From an uncultured Eubacteriales bacterium (lineage in GTDB: Bacteria; Bacillota; Clostridia; Oscillospirales; Acutalibacteraceae), in assembly GCA_949292775.1 (NCBI GenBank), contig CASFBL010000020.1, positions 1 to 36,541 of the forward strand: a DNA stretch of 36,541 bases. Reading direction: 5' to 3'. A program made the translations under genes and the position numbers. This document shows, one piece after another, positions 7,641 through 15,265 of this stretch; position 1 is the first letter of the stretch, and the number at the start of each line of letters is the position of its first letter. Below the pieces are notes generated by a model. That model did not search any database, had not been told where the DNA came from, and saw only the letters and a program-made list of their open reading frames with translations.

Positions 7641-9434
7641 TTATTTATACATCGGGCCGAAGTTTTTGCAGGCACGGAAATCCTGGCTCTCCTTATCCAT
7701 GCCAAAGGCGTTCCAAACTGCCGGGCGGAATATTTTTTCGGCAGGGACATTGTGCATGCAGACCGGAATGCGCAGAATGGAGCAAAGCGTAATAAGGTCG
7801 GCGCCGATATGGCCATAGCTGATTGCGCCGTGGTTGGCACCCCAGTTATTCATCACATCATAGGCCGTTTTGAAGGCGCCCTCGCCGGTTACACGCGGTG
7901 CAAACCAAGTGCACGGCCAGGTATAGTCCGTGCGCTTCCAAAGCGCATCAGAAACCGCCTCAGGCAGTTTAACTGTGTACCCTTCGACAATCTGCATGAC
8001 GGGACCAAGGCCTTTCACAATATTCAGGCGGCACATGGTTGCCGGCATTTCGGCATCGGTCAAAAAGCGGGATGAGAAGCCGCCGCCGCGGAAATAGCCC
8101 ATATCCGCTGCATTCCAGGTAGTCGCGTCGAGACAGGCATTGCAATCTGTTTCTGTCATTTCCCAGAACGGCTTTACAACAGAATTGCCCTGTTCATCTT
8201 TTGCTTCTCCGCAGAAATCCAGCGCGGAAGCGCCGGAGTTGATGAGATGAATAAAGCCGCCTGCTTCTTTTGCAGCGCCCTCCAGCTCATAACCGGTTGC
8301 CTTGCGCACCGCTTCCGGGCTCCAATAAGTGCGCACATCGGAAAACATCTGCGCGCGGTTTGTCAGCAGTTTGCCGAACAGCATGGAAACACCGTTAAGC
8401 GTATCGTTTTCTGTCGCCAGCACATAGGTCTCACGCGGGCCGTTCCAGTCAAACGACGAATTGAGCAGTGCTTCGGGATAATCGCAGTTGGGATAAAAAT
8501 CCGTCCACTGTCTCTGCCCCTGGAAGCCGCCGCAAAGCGCGTTGTGCCCGACCGCTTCTTCTTCGCAGCCTTCAGGCAGATTGGGGCTGCCGTTATACAG
8601 GTCTTTGATGATGCACATCATTTTCACAACAAATTCCCAAGCCTCTTCTTTTTGGGCATCGGTCTTTTTAAACCAGTCGGGATTTTTGTCAAAGCCTTCT
8701 TTGCAATGTGCTTTCGTCCAGGCAAGTGCTTTTTGGAACTCGGCTTCGTCATAAATTCCCTCGGTCATCCGGCGGATAATCTCCACTTCGTCCACGGACT
8801 CGACACGCATGCCGAGATACTCCTCAAAGAAATCCGGATTAATGATGGACCCGGCAATCCCCATGCAGATAGAGCCGATTTGCAGATAAGATTTTCCGCG
8901 CATGGTGGCTGCGGCAACTGCCGCACGACCGAACCGAAGCAGTTTTTCCTGCACATCAGCCGGAATTTCTGTGGCGTCGGCATCCTGCACATCTTTGCCG
9001 TAAATGCCAAACGCAGGCAGACCTTTTTGCGCGTGAGACGCAAGCACAGAAGCGAGATAGACGGCCCCCGGGCGCTCGGTGCCGTTAAAGCCCCAAACGC
9101 CTTTAATGGTGTCTTTCGCCATATCCATGGTTTCAGAGCCATAGCACCAGCACGGTGTAACGGTCAAGGTAATTGCAACCCCGGCCTTGCGGAATTTATC
9201 TTCACAAGCTGCCGCTTCGGCAACACGCCCAATGGTCGTGTCGGATATAATGACCTGCACCGGCTCGCCGTTGGTATAACAAAGGTTATCTGTAAACAGT
9301 TTCGCTGCGGCACGCGCCATGTTCATGGTCTGCTCTTCCAAAGATTCGCGCACCTTTAACGGGCCGCGTCTGCCGTCAATCGTCGGACGGATCCCGATAA
9401 CGGGATAATCGCCAATCAGTCTGGATTTTGCCAT
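7641..9434 (-). CDS. fucI: L-fucose isomerase
   Basis: A 597-aa L-fucose isomerase, which converts L-fucose to L-fuculose with manganese in the cytoplasm. It aligns from end to end with the remembered E. coli Fuc[25 protein letters not shown] near the N-terminus, [48 protein letters not shown], the [13 protein letters not shown] block and the C-terminal [10 protein letters not shown] end. The frame stays open for 23 codons upstream, but AAGGAGGAG lies just before the ATG at 9434, which restores the usual length. It is the first gene of the operon fucI-kinase-fucA, 128 bp from the divergent AraC gene. No sugar transporter is in this operon. Confidence 0.97.
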   Translation of the reverse strand: MAKSRLIGDYPVIGIRPTIDGRRGPLKVRESLEEQTMNMARAAAKLFTDNLCYTNGEPVQVIISDTTIGRVAEAAACEDKFRKAGVAITLTVTPCWCYGSETMDMAKDTIKGVWGFNGTERPGAVYLASVLASHAQKGLPAFGIYGKDVQDADATEIPADVQEKLLRFGRAAVAAATMRGKSYLQIGSICMGIAGSIINPDFFEEYLGMRVESVDEVEIIRRMTEGIYDEAEFQKALAWTKAHCKEGFDKNPDWFKKTDAQKEEAWEFVVKMMCIIKDLYNGSPNLPEGCEEEAVGHNALCGGFQGQRQWTDFYPNCDYPEALLNSSFDWNGPRETYVLATENDTLNGVSMLFGKLLTNRAQMFSDVRTYWSPEAVRKATGYELEGAAKEAGGFIHLINSGASALDFCGEAKDEQGNSVVKPFWEMTETDCNACLDATTWNAADMGYFRGGGFSSRFLTDAEMPATMCRLNIVKGLGPVMQIVEGYTVKLPEAVSDALWKRTDYTWPCTWFAPRVTGEGAFKTAYDVMNNWGANHGAISYGHIGADLITLCSILRIPVCMHNVPAEKIFRPAVWNAFGMDKESQDFRACKNFGPMYK

Positions 9435-9482
9435 TTTGGACTCCTCCTTGTCAATCAAGATAAATATTTTCTGACAATTTTC

Positions 9483-9521
9483 ATTATACTGTTGTTTTTT
9501 CATAAAAACTTGTTGTATAAT
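9483..9521. promoter_or_regulatory. Divergent fucI / AraC promoter region
   Basis: For the regulator, TTGTTT (9492-9497), 18 bp, TATAAT (9516-9521) is a fair promoter. For fucI the minus strand has a perfect TATAAT at 9483-9488 but no good -35 box at the right distance, as expected for an activator-dependent promoter. The two promoters overlap, so binding by the AraC protein could affect both. The operator itself was not identified. Confidence 0.55.
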
Positions 9522-9562
9522 ACCAATAAAGTATAAATATATTCACTTTAGAAGGTATACAT

Positions 9563-10417
9563 ATGCATTACACAGATTATCAGGAGCAAAAGACCAGAGG
9601 CACTTTTGATTTTCCAATCGAATTTCACCATGTCGACGCCCGGCACCCGCGCTATCAAATGCCTTTTCACTGGCATATTGACTATGAATTTGTCCGTGTG
9701 CTTTCCGGGCATCTTTCCCTGTCTTTAAACGCAGATACTCTGCAGCTGTTTGCGGGGGATGTTGCGCTGATTCAAGACGGCGTCCTGCACGGCGGAGCTC
9801 CGGTTGACTGTGTATATGAATGTGTCGATTTAGACCTTGGCGGCTTCCTGCACGGCAGCACCATGTATAAAAAAGAGGTAGAAGCCGTGCAGAATCACCG
9901 GTTGGAGCTTGACCGCACCTTCCCGAAAGATAGTGAGGAAGCTTCTGTGCTTTGGCGGCTGTTTGACACTCTTTCGGGTGCACAAGAAGGTTACGAATTT
10001 ATCACCCAAGGGCTTATCTACCAGTTCATTGGTCTTATCATACAAAATCACCGCTACACGGTCACAGACGCAGTCACCCAACGAGGGCTTCGCCGGGTGC
10101 GGCAGCTGAAAAACGCCCTCGGCGTCATCCGGGAGCGTTATGACCAACCGCTGACGCTGGAGGAACTGGCCGGAGCGGCTGACATGTCCCCAAAATACTT
10201 TTGCCGCTTCTTTTCGGAAATGACCGGGAAAACCCCAATTGATTATTTGAATTATTACCGCATTGAGTGCGCCTGTGAACAGCTTTTGTATACAGACGAA
10301 AGTGTTACGGAAATCTGCCTGAGCTGCGGGTTCAATGACTTAAGCTATTTTGTAAAGACCTTTAAGCGATATAAAGGCATGACGCCGAAGCAATTTCGGA
10401 AAGGACAGATTGTATGA
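9563..10417 (+). CDS. AraC-family regulator, likely of the fuc operon
   Basis: A 284-aa AraC-type transcription factor. The N-terminal part (about 1-165) is a cupin-like ligand domain (FHWHIDYEFVRVLSGHL, LFAGDVALIQDGVLHGG), and the C-terminal part (about 180-284) has the two helix-turn-helix motifs. The first reads LTLEELAGAADMSPKYFCRFF; the second holds VTEICLSCGFNDLSYFVKTFKR and the GMTPKQFRK end. The gene is divergent from fucI, with 128 bp between them, so it probably senses L-fucose or fuculose and activates the operon; this is inference from position. The ATG is preceded by AGAAGG. The stop codon overlaps the ATG of the next gene (ATGA), so both are translated together. No membrane or signal segment is present. 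Confidence 0.9.
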   Translation: MHYTDYQEQKTRGTFDFPIEFHHVDARHPRYQMPFHWHIDYEFVRVLSGHLSLSLNADTLQLFAGDVALIQDGVLHGGAPVDCVYECVDLDLGGFLHGSTMYKKEVEAVQNHRLELDRTFPKDSEEASVLWRLFDTLSGAQEGYEFITQGLIYQFIGLIIQNHRYTVTDAVTQRGLRRVRQLKNALGVIRERYDQPLTLEELAGAADMSPKYFCRFFSEMTGKTPIDYLNYYRIECACEQLLYTDESVTEICLSCGFNDLSYFVKTFKRYKGMTPKQFRKGQIV

Positions 10418-11841
10418 ACCGCGAAAAGGATTTGTTATCTGCCCTGCAAGCTTACGCGAAAAGTGATTTTTATCCGTTTCACATGCCCGGGCACAAACGC
10501 AGCACGACGCTTTTGCCGGATGCGCTCCCCTATCACTTAGATGTTACGGAAATCGACGATTTTGACAATCTGCACGCGCCGCAGGGCATTTTGAAAGAAT
10601 TGAACCGGCGTTTGGCAGCGCTTTACAAAAGCCCTGAAAGCTTTGCACTGGTCAACGGTTCCACGGTCGGTATTCTCGCCGGGATGCGCGCAGCAGCTGT
10701 CCCCGAAAGCGCCGTTTTGGTTGCAAGGAATGTGCACCGCTCTGTTTGCAACGCTTTAGAGCTTTTACGGTTAAAGCCGATTTGGATTTCGCCTGAAATC
10801 GATTCAAACAGCGGCATCGCGGGCGGGATTTCCGCGGACAGCGTCCGGCACGCATTGGAGAAACACCCGGAGGTGCGGCTGGTCGTGCTCACCTCCCCCA
10901 CCTATGACGGTGTAATCAGCGATATCGCTTCAATTGTGGAAGCGGCGCACGAAAAGCACATTCCAGTGCTCCTTGATGAAGCGCACGGCGCACATTTGCA
11001 TTTTTGCGGCAGGGAGGCTTTTTCCGGCGTTTTCTGCAAAGCGGACATTGTTATCCAGTCGCTGCACAAAACTCTGCCGGTGCTCACGCAATGCGCTGTT
11101 GCGCACATCTGCGGTGAACTGGTTTCGCCCGCAGAATTTGCACGGCAAATCAGCGTTTTTGAGACCTCCAGCCCTTCTTATGTTCTGCTCGCATCCGTTG
11201 CGGCGTGCGTTCAGCTTTTGGAAACGCGCAAAGAAGCTTTATTTGCCGCATACAAACAGCGGTTAGAACAGTTTTCTGAAAGCTGCAAGCAAATGGAAAC
11301 CTTGTATATTCCCGGCAAAGGCAATGCCGTCGCCGCTTTCCCCGACCAAATCGCATTTGACCCCGGGAAACTGCCGGTCATCACCGCAGGCAGCAGCATA
11401 GACGGCGCGGCACTCACAAAACGGCTGCGGCAGGATTATCACCTGGAGCCGGAAATGACGGCTGTTTCTTACACGCTGCTGATGACCTCGGCTTGCGACA
11501 CAGATGAAGGATTTGCGCGCCTTACAGCTGCTTTGCGGGAAATAGATGCCTCGCTTTCGAAAAGCAAAGAGCCGCCGCGATTCAATCCGATTCCTTTACC
11601 AAGGCAGGTGTTGACACCTTCGGAGGCTGTTTTGCAAAAGAAATCGATGTGTCCGCTCAAAGAAGCGCTGCACAGAACCGCCGCGGAAGCCGTTTGGTGC
11701 TATCCGCCCGGCACACCGATTGTAATGCCCGGGGAAGAAATCACAAAAGACTTGCTTGACGCGATTCTCGACGCAAAAGCGCATGGACTTTGCGTGCAGT
11801 CCGCTTCCGGTGCGCTCCCGCTTTTACAGGTTTGCAATTGA
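10414..11841 (+). CDS. Orn/Lys/Arg decarboxylase-family PLP enzyme
   Basis: A 475-aa fold-type I PLP enzyme of the short Orn/Lys/Arg decarboxylase family, related to SpeA/YaaO and Cad-type proteins. The N-terminal HMPGHKR motif (about 24-30), DEAHGAH (188-194) and the PLP-binding lysine K219 in SLHKTLPVLTQ are clear. The C-terminal part (about 380-475) has the compact domain with YPPGTPIVMPGE. Family members release CO2 from basic amino acids and feed polyamine synthesis; which amino acid is used cannot be told. It starts within the stop codon of the AraC gene (4-nt overlap), which is an unexpected partner. In many Firmicutes this gene lies beside tmk instead. Its TGA overlaps the -35 box of the SCIFF promoter. 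Confidence 0.9.
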   Translation: MNREKDLLSALQAYAKSDFYPFHMPGHKRSTTLLPDALPYHLDVTEIDDFDNLHAPQGILKELNRRLAALYKSPESFALVNGSTVGILAGMRAAAVPESAVLVARNVHRSVCNALELLRLKPIWISPEIDSNSGIAGGISADSVRHALEKHPEVRLVVLTSPTYDGVISDIASIVEAAHEKHIPVLLDEAHGAHLHFCGREAFSGVFCKADIVIQSLHKTLPVLTQCAVAHICGELVSPAEFARQISVFETSSPSYVLLASVAACVQLLETRKEALFAAYKQRLEQFSESCKQMETLYIPGKGNAVAAFPDQIAFDPGKLPVITAGSSIDGAALTKRLRQDYHLEPEMTAVSYTLLMTSACDTDEGFARLTAALREIDASLSKSKEPPRFNPIPLPRQVLTPSEAVLQKKSMCPLKEALHRTAAEAVWCYPPGTPIVMPGEEITKDLLDAILDAKAHGLCVQSASGALPLLQVCN

Positions 11842-11866
11842 CAAAAGAGCGCAGTTGTGCTACTAT
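11838..11866 (+). promoter_or_regulatory. Promoter of the SCIFF precursor
   Basis: A perfect TTGACA (11838-11843), 17 bp, TACTAT (11861-11866). Its first bases overlap the stop codon of the preceding decarboxylase gene. The start point would be near 11873, giving a leader of about 27 nt with AAGGAG at 11885-11890. Confidence 0.85.
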
Positions 11867-11899
11867 ATTTGCGTAAAAATTTCTAAGGAGCAGATGACA

Positions 11900-12055
11900 A
11901 TGAAAAGAATTCAGACGATAAAGACTCGTGACTTGAAAGAAAGCGTTAAAAACGGCGGCTGCGGCGAATGCCAGACCTCCTGCCAGAGCGCTTGCAAAAC
12001 TTCCTGCGGTGTTGCGAACCAGCAGTGCGAAAAATGCATGAGCGAAAGCAAATAA
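11900..12055 (+). CDS. scfA: SCIFF ranthipeptide precursor
   Basis: A 51-aa precursor of the SCIFF type (six cysteines in forty-five residues). The leader MKRIQTIKTRDLKESVKNGG and the core with CGECQTSCQSACKTSC closely match the remembered consensus. Cysteines are C21, C24, C28, C32, C36 and C43, plus an additional C46 in CEKC. In this family a radical-SAM enzyme joins Cys sulfur to carbons of other residues to give thioether links; the product's function remains unclear, with quorum-type signalling reported in some Clostridia. An ATG six bases upstream exists, but the AAGGAG site is spaced (9 nt) for the ATG at 11900. No transporter or protease is next to it. The maturase follows, with a terminator between. 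Confidence 0.96.
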   Translation: MKRIQTIKTRDLKESVKNGGCGECQTSCQSACKTSCGVANQQCEKCMSESK

Positions 12056-12073
12056 GCAGACACGAATTTGAAA

Positions 12074-12113
12074 AAAAGCCGTTTTCTTGTGAAAGATAAC
12101 GGCTTTTCTTTTT
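12074..12113 (+). terminator. Terminator between precursor and maturase
   Basis: AAAAGCCGTT (12074-12083) pairs with AACGGCTTTT (12098-12107), with TTC/GAA continuing inside, then CTTTTT. It lies 18 nt after the precursor stop and directly before the maturase GAGG ribosome site. Partial read-through would give much precursor and little enzyme. Confidence 0.85.
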
Positions 12114-12124
12114 GAGGTTTTAAC

Positions 12125-13516
12125 ATGGTTCATCTTTATAAACTTAACGGGTACAACATTGTTTTGGATGTATTCAGCGGCAGTGTGCACGCCGTAGACG
12201 AGGTAGCGTTTGACGCCATTTCGCTGTATGAATCGCACACACCCGAAGAAATCAAGGAAACACTTTCGGAAAAATACAGTGTGCAGGGCGTTACAGCAGA
12301 AGACCTGGACGAAGTGCTTTCGGACATTGCCGAGCTTAAAGCGGACGGCAAGCTGTTCACCAAAGACCAATATGCCGACAAGGCGTTTGATTTTAAAAAT
12401 CGCCACACGGAAATCAAAGCGCTTTGCCTGCATGTGGCGCACACCTGCAATTTAAACTGCACCTATTGCTTTGCCGCACAAGGCAAATATCACGGCGAAC
12501 GCGCGCTGATGTCGTTTGAGACCGGCAAGCGTGCTTTGGACTTTTTGGTCGAGAATTCCGGCAAGCGGCGCAATTTGGAAGTTGACTTTTTCGGCGGCGA
12601 ACCGCTGATGAATTTTGAAGTCGTTAAACAGCTGGTTGCCTATGCCAGAAGCATCGAAGATAAGTGCGGCAAGCATTTCCGCTTTACACTAACGACAAAC
12701 GGTGTTCTGCTGGACGACGAGGTCACCGAGTTTGCCAACCGCGAATGCCACAATGTGGTGCTTTCTTTAGACGGGCGCAAAGAGGTGCACGACCACCTGC
12801 GTAAAACCATTAACGGCAAAGGCAGTTATGACACCATTGTGCCGAAATTCCAGAAATTCGTAAAAGCGCGCGGCGACAAGGGCTATTATGTCCGCGGTAC
12901 TTTTACCCACAACAATACGGATTTCACCAACGATATTCTGCATATGGCAGACCTCGGATTTACTGAGCTTTCCATGGAACCCGTTGTCTGCGCGCCGGGT
13001 GAGGAATATGCTTTAACCGAAGAGGATTTGCCCGTTTTGTTTGAGCAATATGAGATTCTCGCAAAAGAGATGCTGCGCCGCGAGCGTGAAGGGCGTCCCA
13101 TTACCTTTTATCACTACATGCTGGATCTTACCGGCGGCCCGTGTATTTACAAGCGGATTTCCGGCTGCGGGTCGGGCACAGAATATCTCGCCGTGACCCC
13201 CTGGGGTGAGCTTTACCCCTGTCACCAGTTTGTGGGCGACCCCAAATACAGCATGGGCAACATTTGGGACGGCGTAACCAACACGGCACTGCAAAAAGAA
13301 TTCAAGCTTTGTAACGCTTATGCAAGACCGGACTGCAAAGACTGCTGGGCCAAGCTGTATTGCAGCGGCGGCTGTGCGGCGAATGCTTACCACGCAACCG
13401 GCTCGATTACCGGCACCTATCGCTATGGCTGCGAGCTGTTTAAGAAGCGCATAGAATGCGCCATCATGCTCAAAGTTGCTGAAGCGCTTGGCGACGCGCA
13501 GCCGGAAAAGGCGTAA
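12125..13516 (+). CDS. scfB: Radical-SAM SCIFF peptide maturase (thioether-forming)
   Basis: A 463-aa radical-SAM/SPASM enzyme that recognises the SCIFF precursor and installs thioether bridges, using S-adenosylmethionine and iron-sulfur clusters. The first 95 residues look like the leader-binding (PqqD/RRE-like) domain: YNIVLDVFSGSVHAVDEVAFD. The radical-SAM cluster motif CxxxCxxC is C108, C112 and C115 (CNLNCTYC), followed by EVDFFGGEPLMNF. The SPASM end holds GCGSG, YPCHQFVG, and the CKDCWAKLYCSGGCAAN cluster for auxiliary Fe-S. The GAGG site lies next to the T-run of the terminator. Length and order with the precursor are standard for this family. The next gene begins 28 nt downstream and encodes a small membrane protein. 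Confidence 0.97.
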   Translation: MVHLYKLNGYNIVLDVFSGSVHAVDEVAFDAISLYESHTPEEIKETLSEKYSVQGVTAEDLDEVLSDIAELKADGKLFTKDQYADKAFDFKNRHTEIKALCLHVAHTCNLNCTYCFAAQGKYHGERALMSFETGKRALDFLVENSGKRRNLEVDFFGGEPLMNFEVVKQLVAYARSIEDKCGKHFRFTLTTNGVLLDDEVTEFANRECHNVVLSLDGRKEVHDHLRKTINGKGSYDTIVPKFQKFVKARGDKGYYVRGTFTHNNTDFTNDILHMADLGFTELSMEPVVCAPGEEYALTEEDLPVLFEQYEILAKEMLRREREGRPITFYHYMLDLTGGPCIYKRISGCGSGTEYLAVTPWGELYPCHQFVGDPKYSMGNIWDGVTNTALQKEFKLCNAYARPDCKDCWAKLYCSGGCAANAYHATGSITGTYRYGCELFKKRIECAIMLKVAEALGDAQPEKA

Positions 13517-13544
13517 GGCAAAAACACTTTACAGGAGCAAACTT

Positions 13545-13820
13545 ATGACTTTGTTTTTAAGTATTTATTTCGGCGCGGCCGTCGTTGTTGCCGCAGCGGT
13601 ATTTGTGCTTTCTCTTTTGGAAGAAAAATATCGTTATTGCCGGGGCGTGCTTTTAGCGGTATATATCGCAGCCATACTTGGTGTATTGTTTGCTACCGGC
13701 TGTTTAGAAGTGCAATATGGGTGGAACCGTTTGTATTCCACCGTGGCAGCCGCCGGAGTTTTACTGTGTATCTATCTTGCAGATGTGCTCGGTGGTAAGA
13801 TACGAAAAAAGAATAAGTAA
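13545..13820 (+). CDS. Small three-helix membrane protein after the SCIFF maturase
   Basis: A 91-aa protein with three predicted transmembrane helices (about 4-26, 35-52, 65-84) and a basic tail (GGKIRKKNK). I do not recognise a family. The ATG at 13545 follows CAGGAG; the frame is open further upstream but overlaps the maturase. It probably shares the maturase transcript and ends at a terminator. In other Clostridia a small membrane protein (TIGR04086 type) sits near SCIFF genes; this one is shorter and cannot be assigned to it by eye. It could help export or localise the peptide, which is speculation from position. Confidence 0.8.
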   Translation: MTLFLSIYFGAAVVVAAAVFVLSLLEEKYRYCRGVLLAVYIAAILGVLFATGCLEVQYGWNRLYSTVAAAGVLLCIYLADVLGGKIRKKNK

Positions 13821-13833
13821 TCTGAAATAAAAA

Positions 13834-13872
13834 ATCCCGGCAGTTCGCTTTGAACAGGCCGGGTTTTTTTCA
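13834..13872. terminator. Terminator of the SCIFF locus
   Basis: CCCGGC and GCCGGG form the stem around a 14-nt loop, with an A-run before and GGTTTTTTT after. The reverse strand also gives a T-run, so it can end the convergent membrane-protein transcript. Confidence 0.85.
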
Positions 13873-14685
13873 TTTATTTTCTTCTGTTTTATCCGTTTTT
13901 GCGTCTTGTTTATTCTCTTCGGTTTCTTCTTGTTTGCCGTAAATAAACTGCAAAACATCTTTATACTGGTTAAAGCTAATATTCGGATAGCGGTCATGGA
14001 GTCTGCCAAGCGGCGACTTGGTAGAACGCAAGCGTTCAAGGAAATCGGCGACTGCTTCGTTGGCTTTCAGACGCTCGGTAAGTTCTGCAAGGCGTTCATC
14101 GGTGGAATCCAACCCTTTTTGCATATGGCCGCCAATCAGCTTCTGCATGGCCTGCAACTGCCGAACCGTATTTTTCAAGCCAGCAAGTGTTGTTGCAAGG
14201 TCGATCAGCAAAATCGAATAAATAACAAAGCTTACCCAAAAAATAACTGGGTTCGGAATTTTATCGGTACAATACATGATTGCCGGCTGCAGAACCTTAA
14301 CAATCAATACTATCCCCACGCCAAACATCAGGCTGTTTTTCAAACAAATTCTGCCTTTGATGTTAAAGCGCTTGTTGGAATAGTCCCACCATGTGGTGTG
14401 AAACAGCTTTTCCAGAACATAGTGCGTTACATATTCCAAAACGGTGCACATAACCATGCCAATTAAAAACAGCAGAAAAATGTTTTTGATTCTGCCATAA
14501 AGCGTCAAGGTAGCCAAAATAGCGCCCACGCCGTATATGGGACAAAGCGGGCCAAACAAAAACCCCCGCTTCACCACGCGGCGCTGAACAACCATATACA
14601 AAAGCGTTTCCATAATCCAGCCGCCCACGCTGTAAAGAATGAACCACAAAAAATATTTACAGATTGTCAGCAGAACCGTTTCCAT
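13870..14685 (-). CDS. CmpB-type putative ABC-transporter membrane protein (PF06541-like)
   Basis: A 271-aa protein with about four to five transmembrane helices in the first 180 residues. The motifs GFLFGPLCPIYGVG and WWDYSNKRFNIKGRICL are those I associate with the 'putative ABC-transporter type IV' family, whose function is unproven. The last 90 residues are hydrophilic, rich in charged residues and probably partly coiled (QLQAMQKLIGGHMQKGL), ending in an acidic and lysine-rich tail. GGAGG precedes the ATG at 14685; a longer frame to 14775 lies inside the upstream gene. It overlaps the HD-domain gene by 29 nt, so the two are coupled. No ATP-binding subunit is nearby, which speaks against an actual ABC transporter here. 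Confidence 0.82.
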   Translation of the reverse strand: METVLLTICKYFLWFILYSVGGWIMETLLYMVVQRRVVKRGFLFGPLCPIYGVGAILATLTLYGRIKNIFLLFLIGMVMCTVLEYVTHYVLEKLFHTTWWDYSNKRFNIKGRICLKNSLMFGVGIVLIVKVLQPAIMYCTDKIPNPVIFWVSFVIYSILLIDLATTLAGLKNTVRQLQAMQKLIGGHMQKGLDSTDERLAELTERLKANEAVADFLERLRSTKSPLGRLHDRYPNISFNQYKDVLQFIYGKQEETEENKQDAKTDKTEENK

Positions 14686-15184
14686 GGTCAACCTCCGAAA
14701 AAATGCTTTCATATACCGGTGCAAAGCGCTTGGAAATGCCCAGCAAATCGCGGACTGCACAAACCTTATCTGCAAAGGTCAGCACCATGCCCTCGCGGGA
14801 GCGGGGCGGCGCCAAATGCAGTGGCCACATATGGCTTAAAATCATATCCTGTTGCCGTTGGGTCAGTGCGCCAAAATAATTCTCAGCGTTTTTACACGCC
14901 ATTTTCGGATGCAGAAACGCATGCCATTCGTCGTGTTTGTCTGTATACCAATTATAGAGATAAAAATCATGCAGCAAAGCCGCGCGTGTGGCTTCCTCAG
15001 GGTGCCACTGCATTTTCGTGCAAATTTTATAGGTCATATAAGAAACACAAACACTGTGATACAGTGTATCAATATCACGGTGGTGAGGATATTGATGCAT
15101 TTCACGAACCTTTCCGTGTCGAAGCAGGTCCCCTACCACAGAGCAGTAGCCCTGCACGCTTTTCTTTTCTTTTTCAAAATCCAT
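14657..15184 (-). CDS. HD-domain phosphohydrolase
   Basis: A 175-aa HD-domain protein. Motif residues are the His of LYHSVCVSY, the HD pair of ALLHDFYLYNW, His in SHMWPLH and the Asp of FADKVCAVRDL, the usual metal set of the HD superfamily. Such enzymes break phosphate esters or nucleotides; the substrate is not readable. A small intact HD protein followed by a CmpB-type membrane protein is a pairing I have seen in Firmicutes, consistent with co-translation through the 29-nt overlap. The ATG at 15184 is favoured by AAGGAAG; an alternative ATG at 15205 adds seven residues but has no good ribosome site. The ATGCATGGAT string occurs at both candidate starts. Confidence 0.85.
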   Translation of the reverse strand: MDFEKEKKSVQGYCSVVGDLLRHGKVREMHQYPHHRDIDTLYHSVCVSYMTYKICTKMQWHPEEATRAALLHDFYLYNWYTDKHDEWHAFLHPKMACKNAENYFGALTQRQQDMILSHMWPLHLAPPRSREGMVLTFADKVCAVRDLLGISKRFAPVYESIFSEVDHGNGSADNL

Positions 15185-15213
15185 GCATTTCGCTTCCTTA
15201 TCCATGCATACAG

Positions 15214-15242
15214 ATTCCCTGCCGCCGAAAACGACAGGGAAT
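15214..15242. other. Hairpin between the dockerin gene and the HD gene
   Basis: ATTCCCTG and CAGGGAAT form an 8-bp perfect stem with a 13-nt loop. On the plus strand TTTGTTTTT follows it, but no plus-strand gene ends here. On the minus strand, where both neighbours lie, no T-run follows, so it could be a weak terminator, a processing site or a leader structure. Confidence 0.45.
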
Positions 15243-15265
15243 TTGTTTTTATTCAGAACAATTGC

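Noticed and set aside
5437-9434. A rhamnose operon instead of a fucose operon, because of the RhaB-like kinase
   Set aside because: The isomerase matches FucI throughout, and no RhaA-type isomerase or mutarotase is nearby.
15214-15242. Hairpin after the dockerin gene as an intrinsic terminator of that gene
   Set aside because: On the minus strand no T-run follows, so it is listed only as a hairpin of unknown role.
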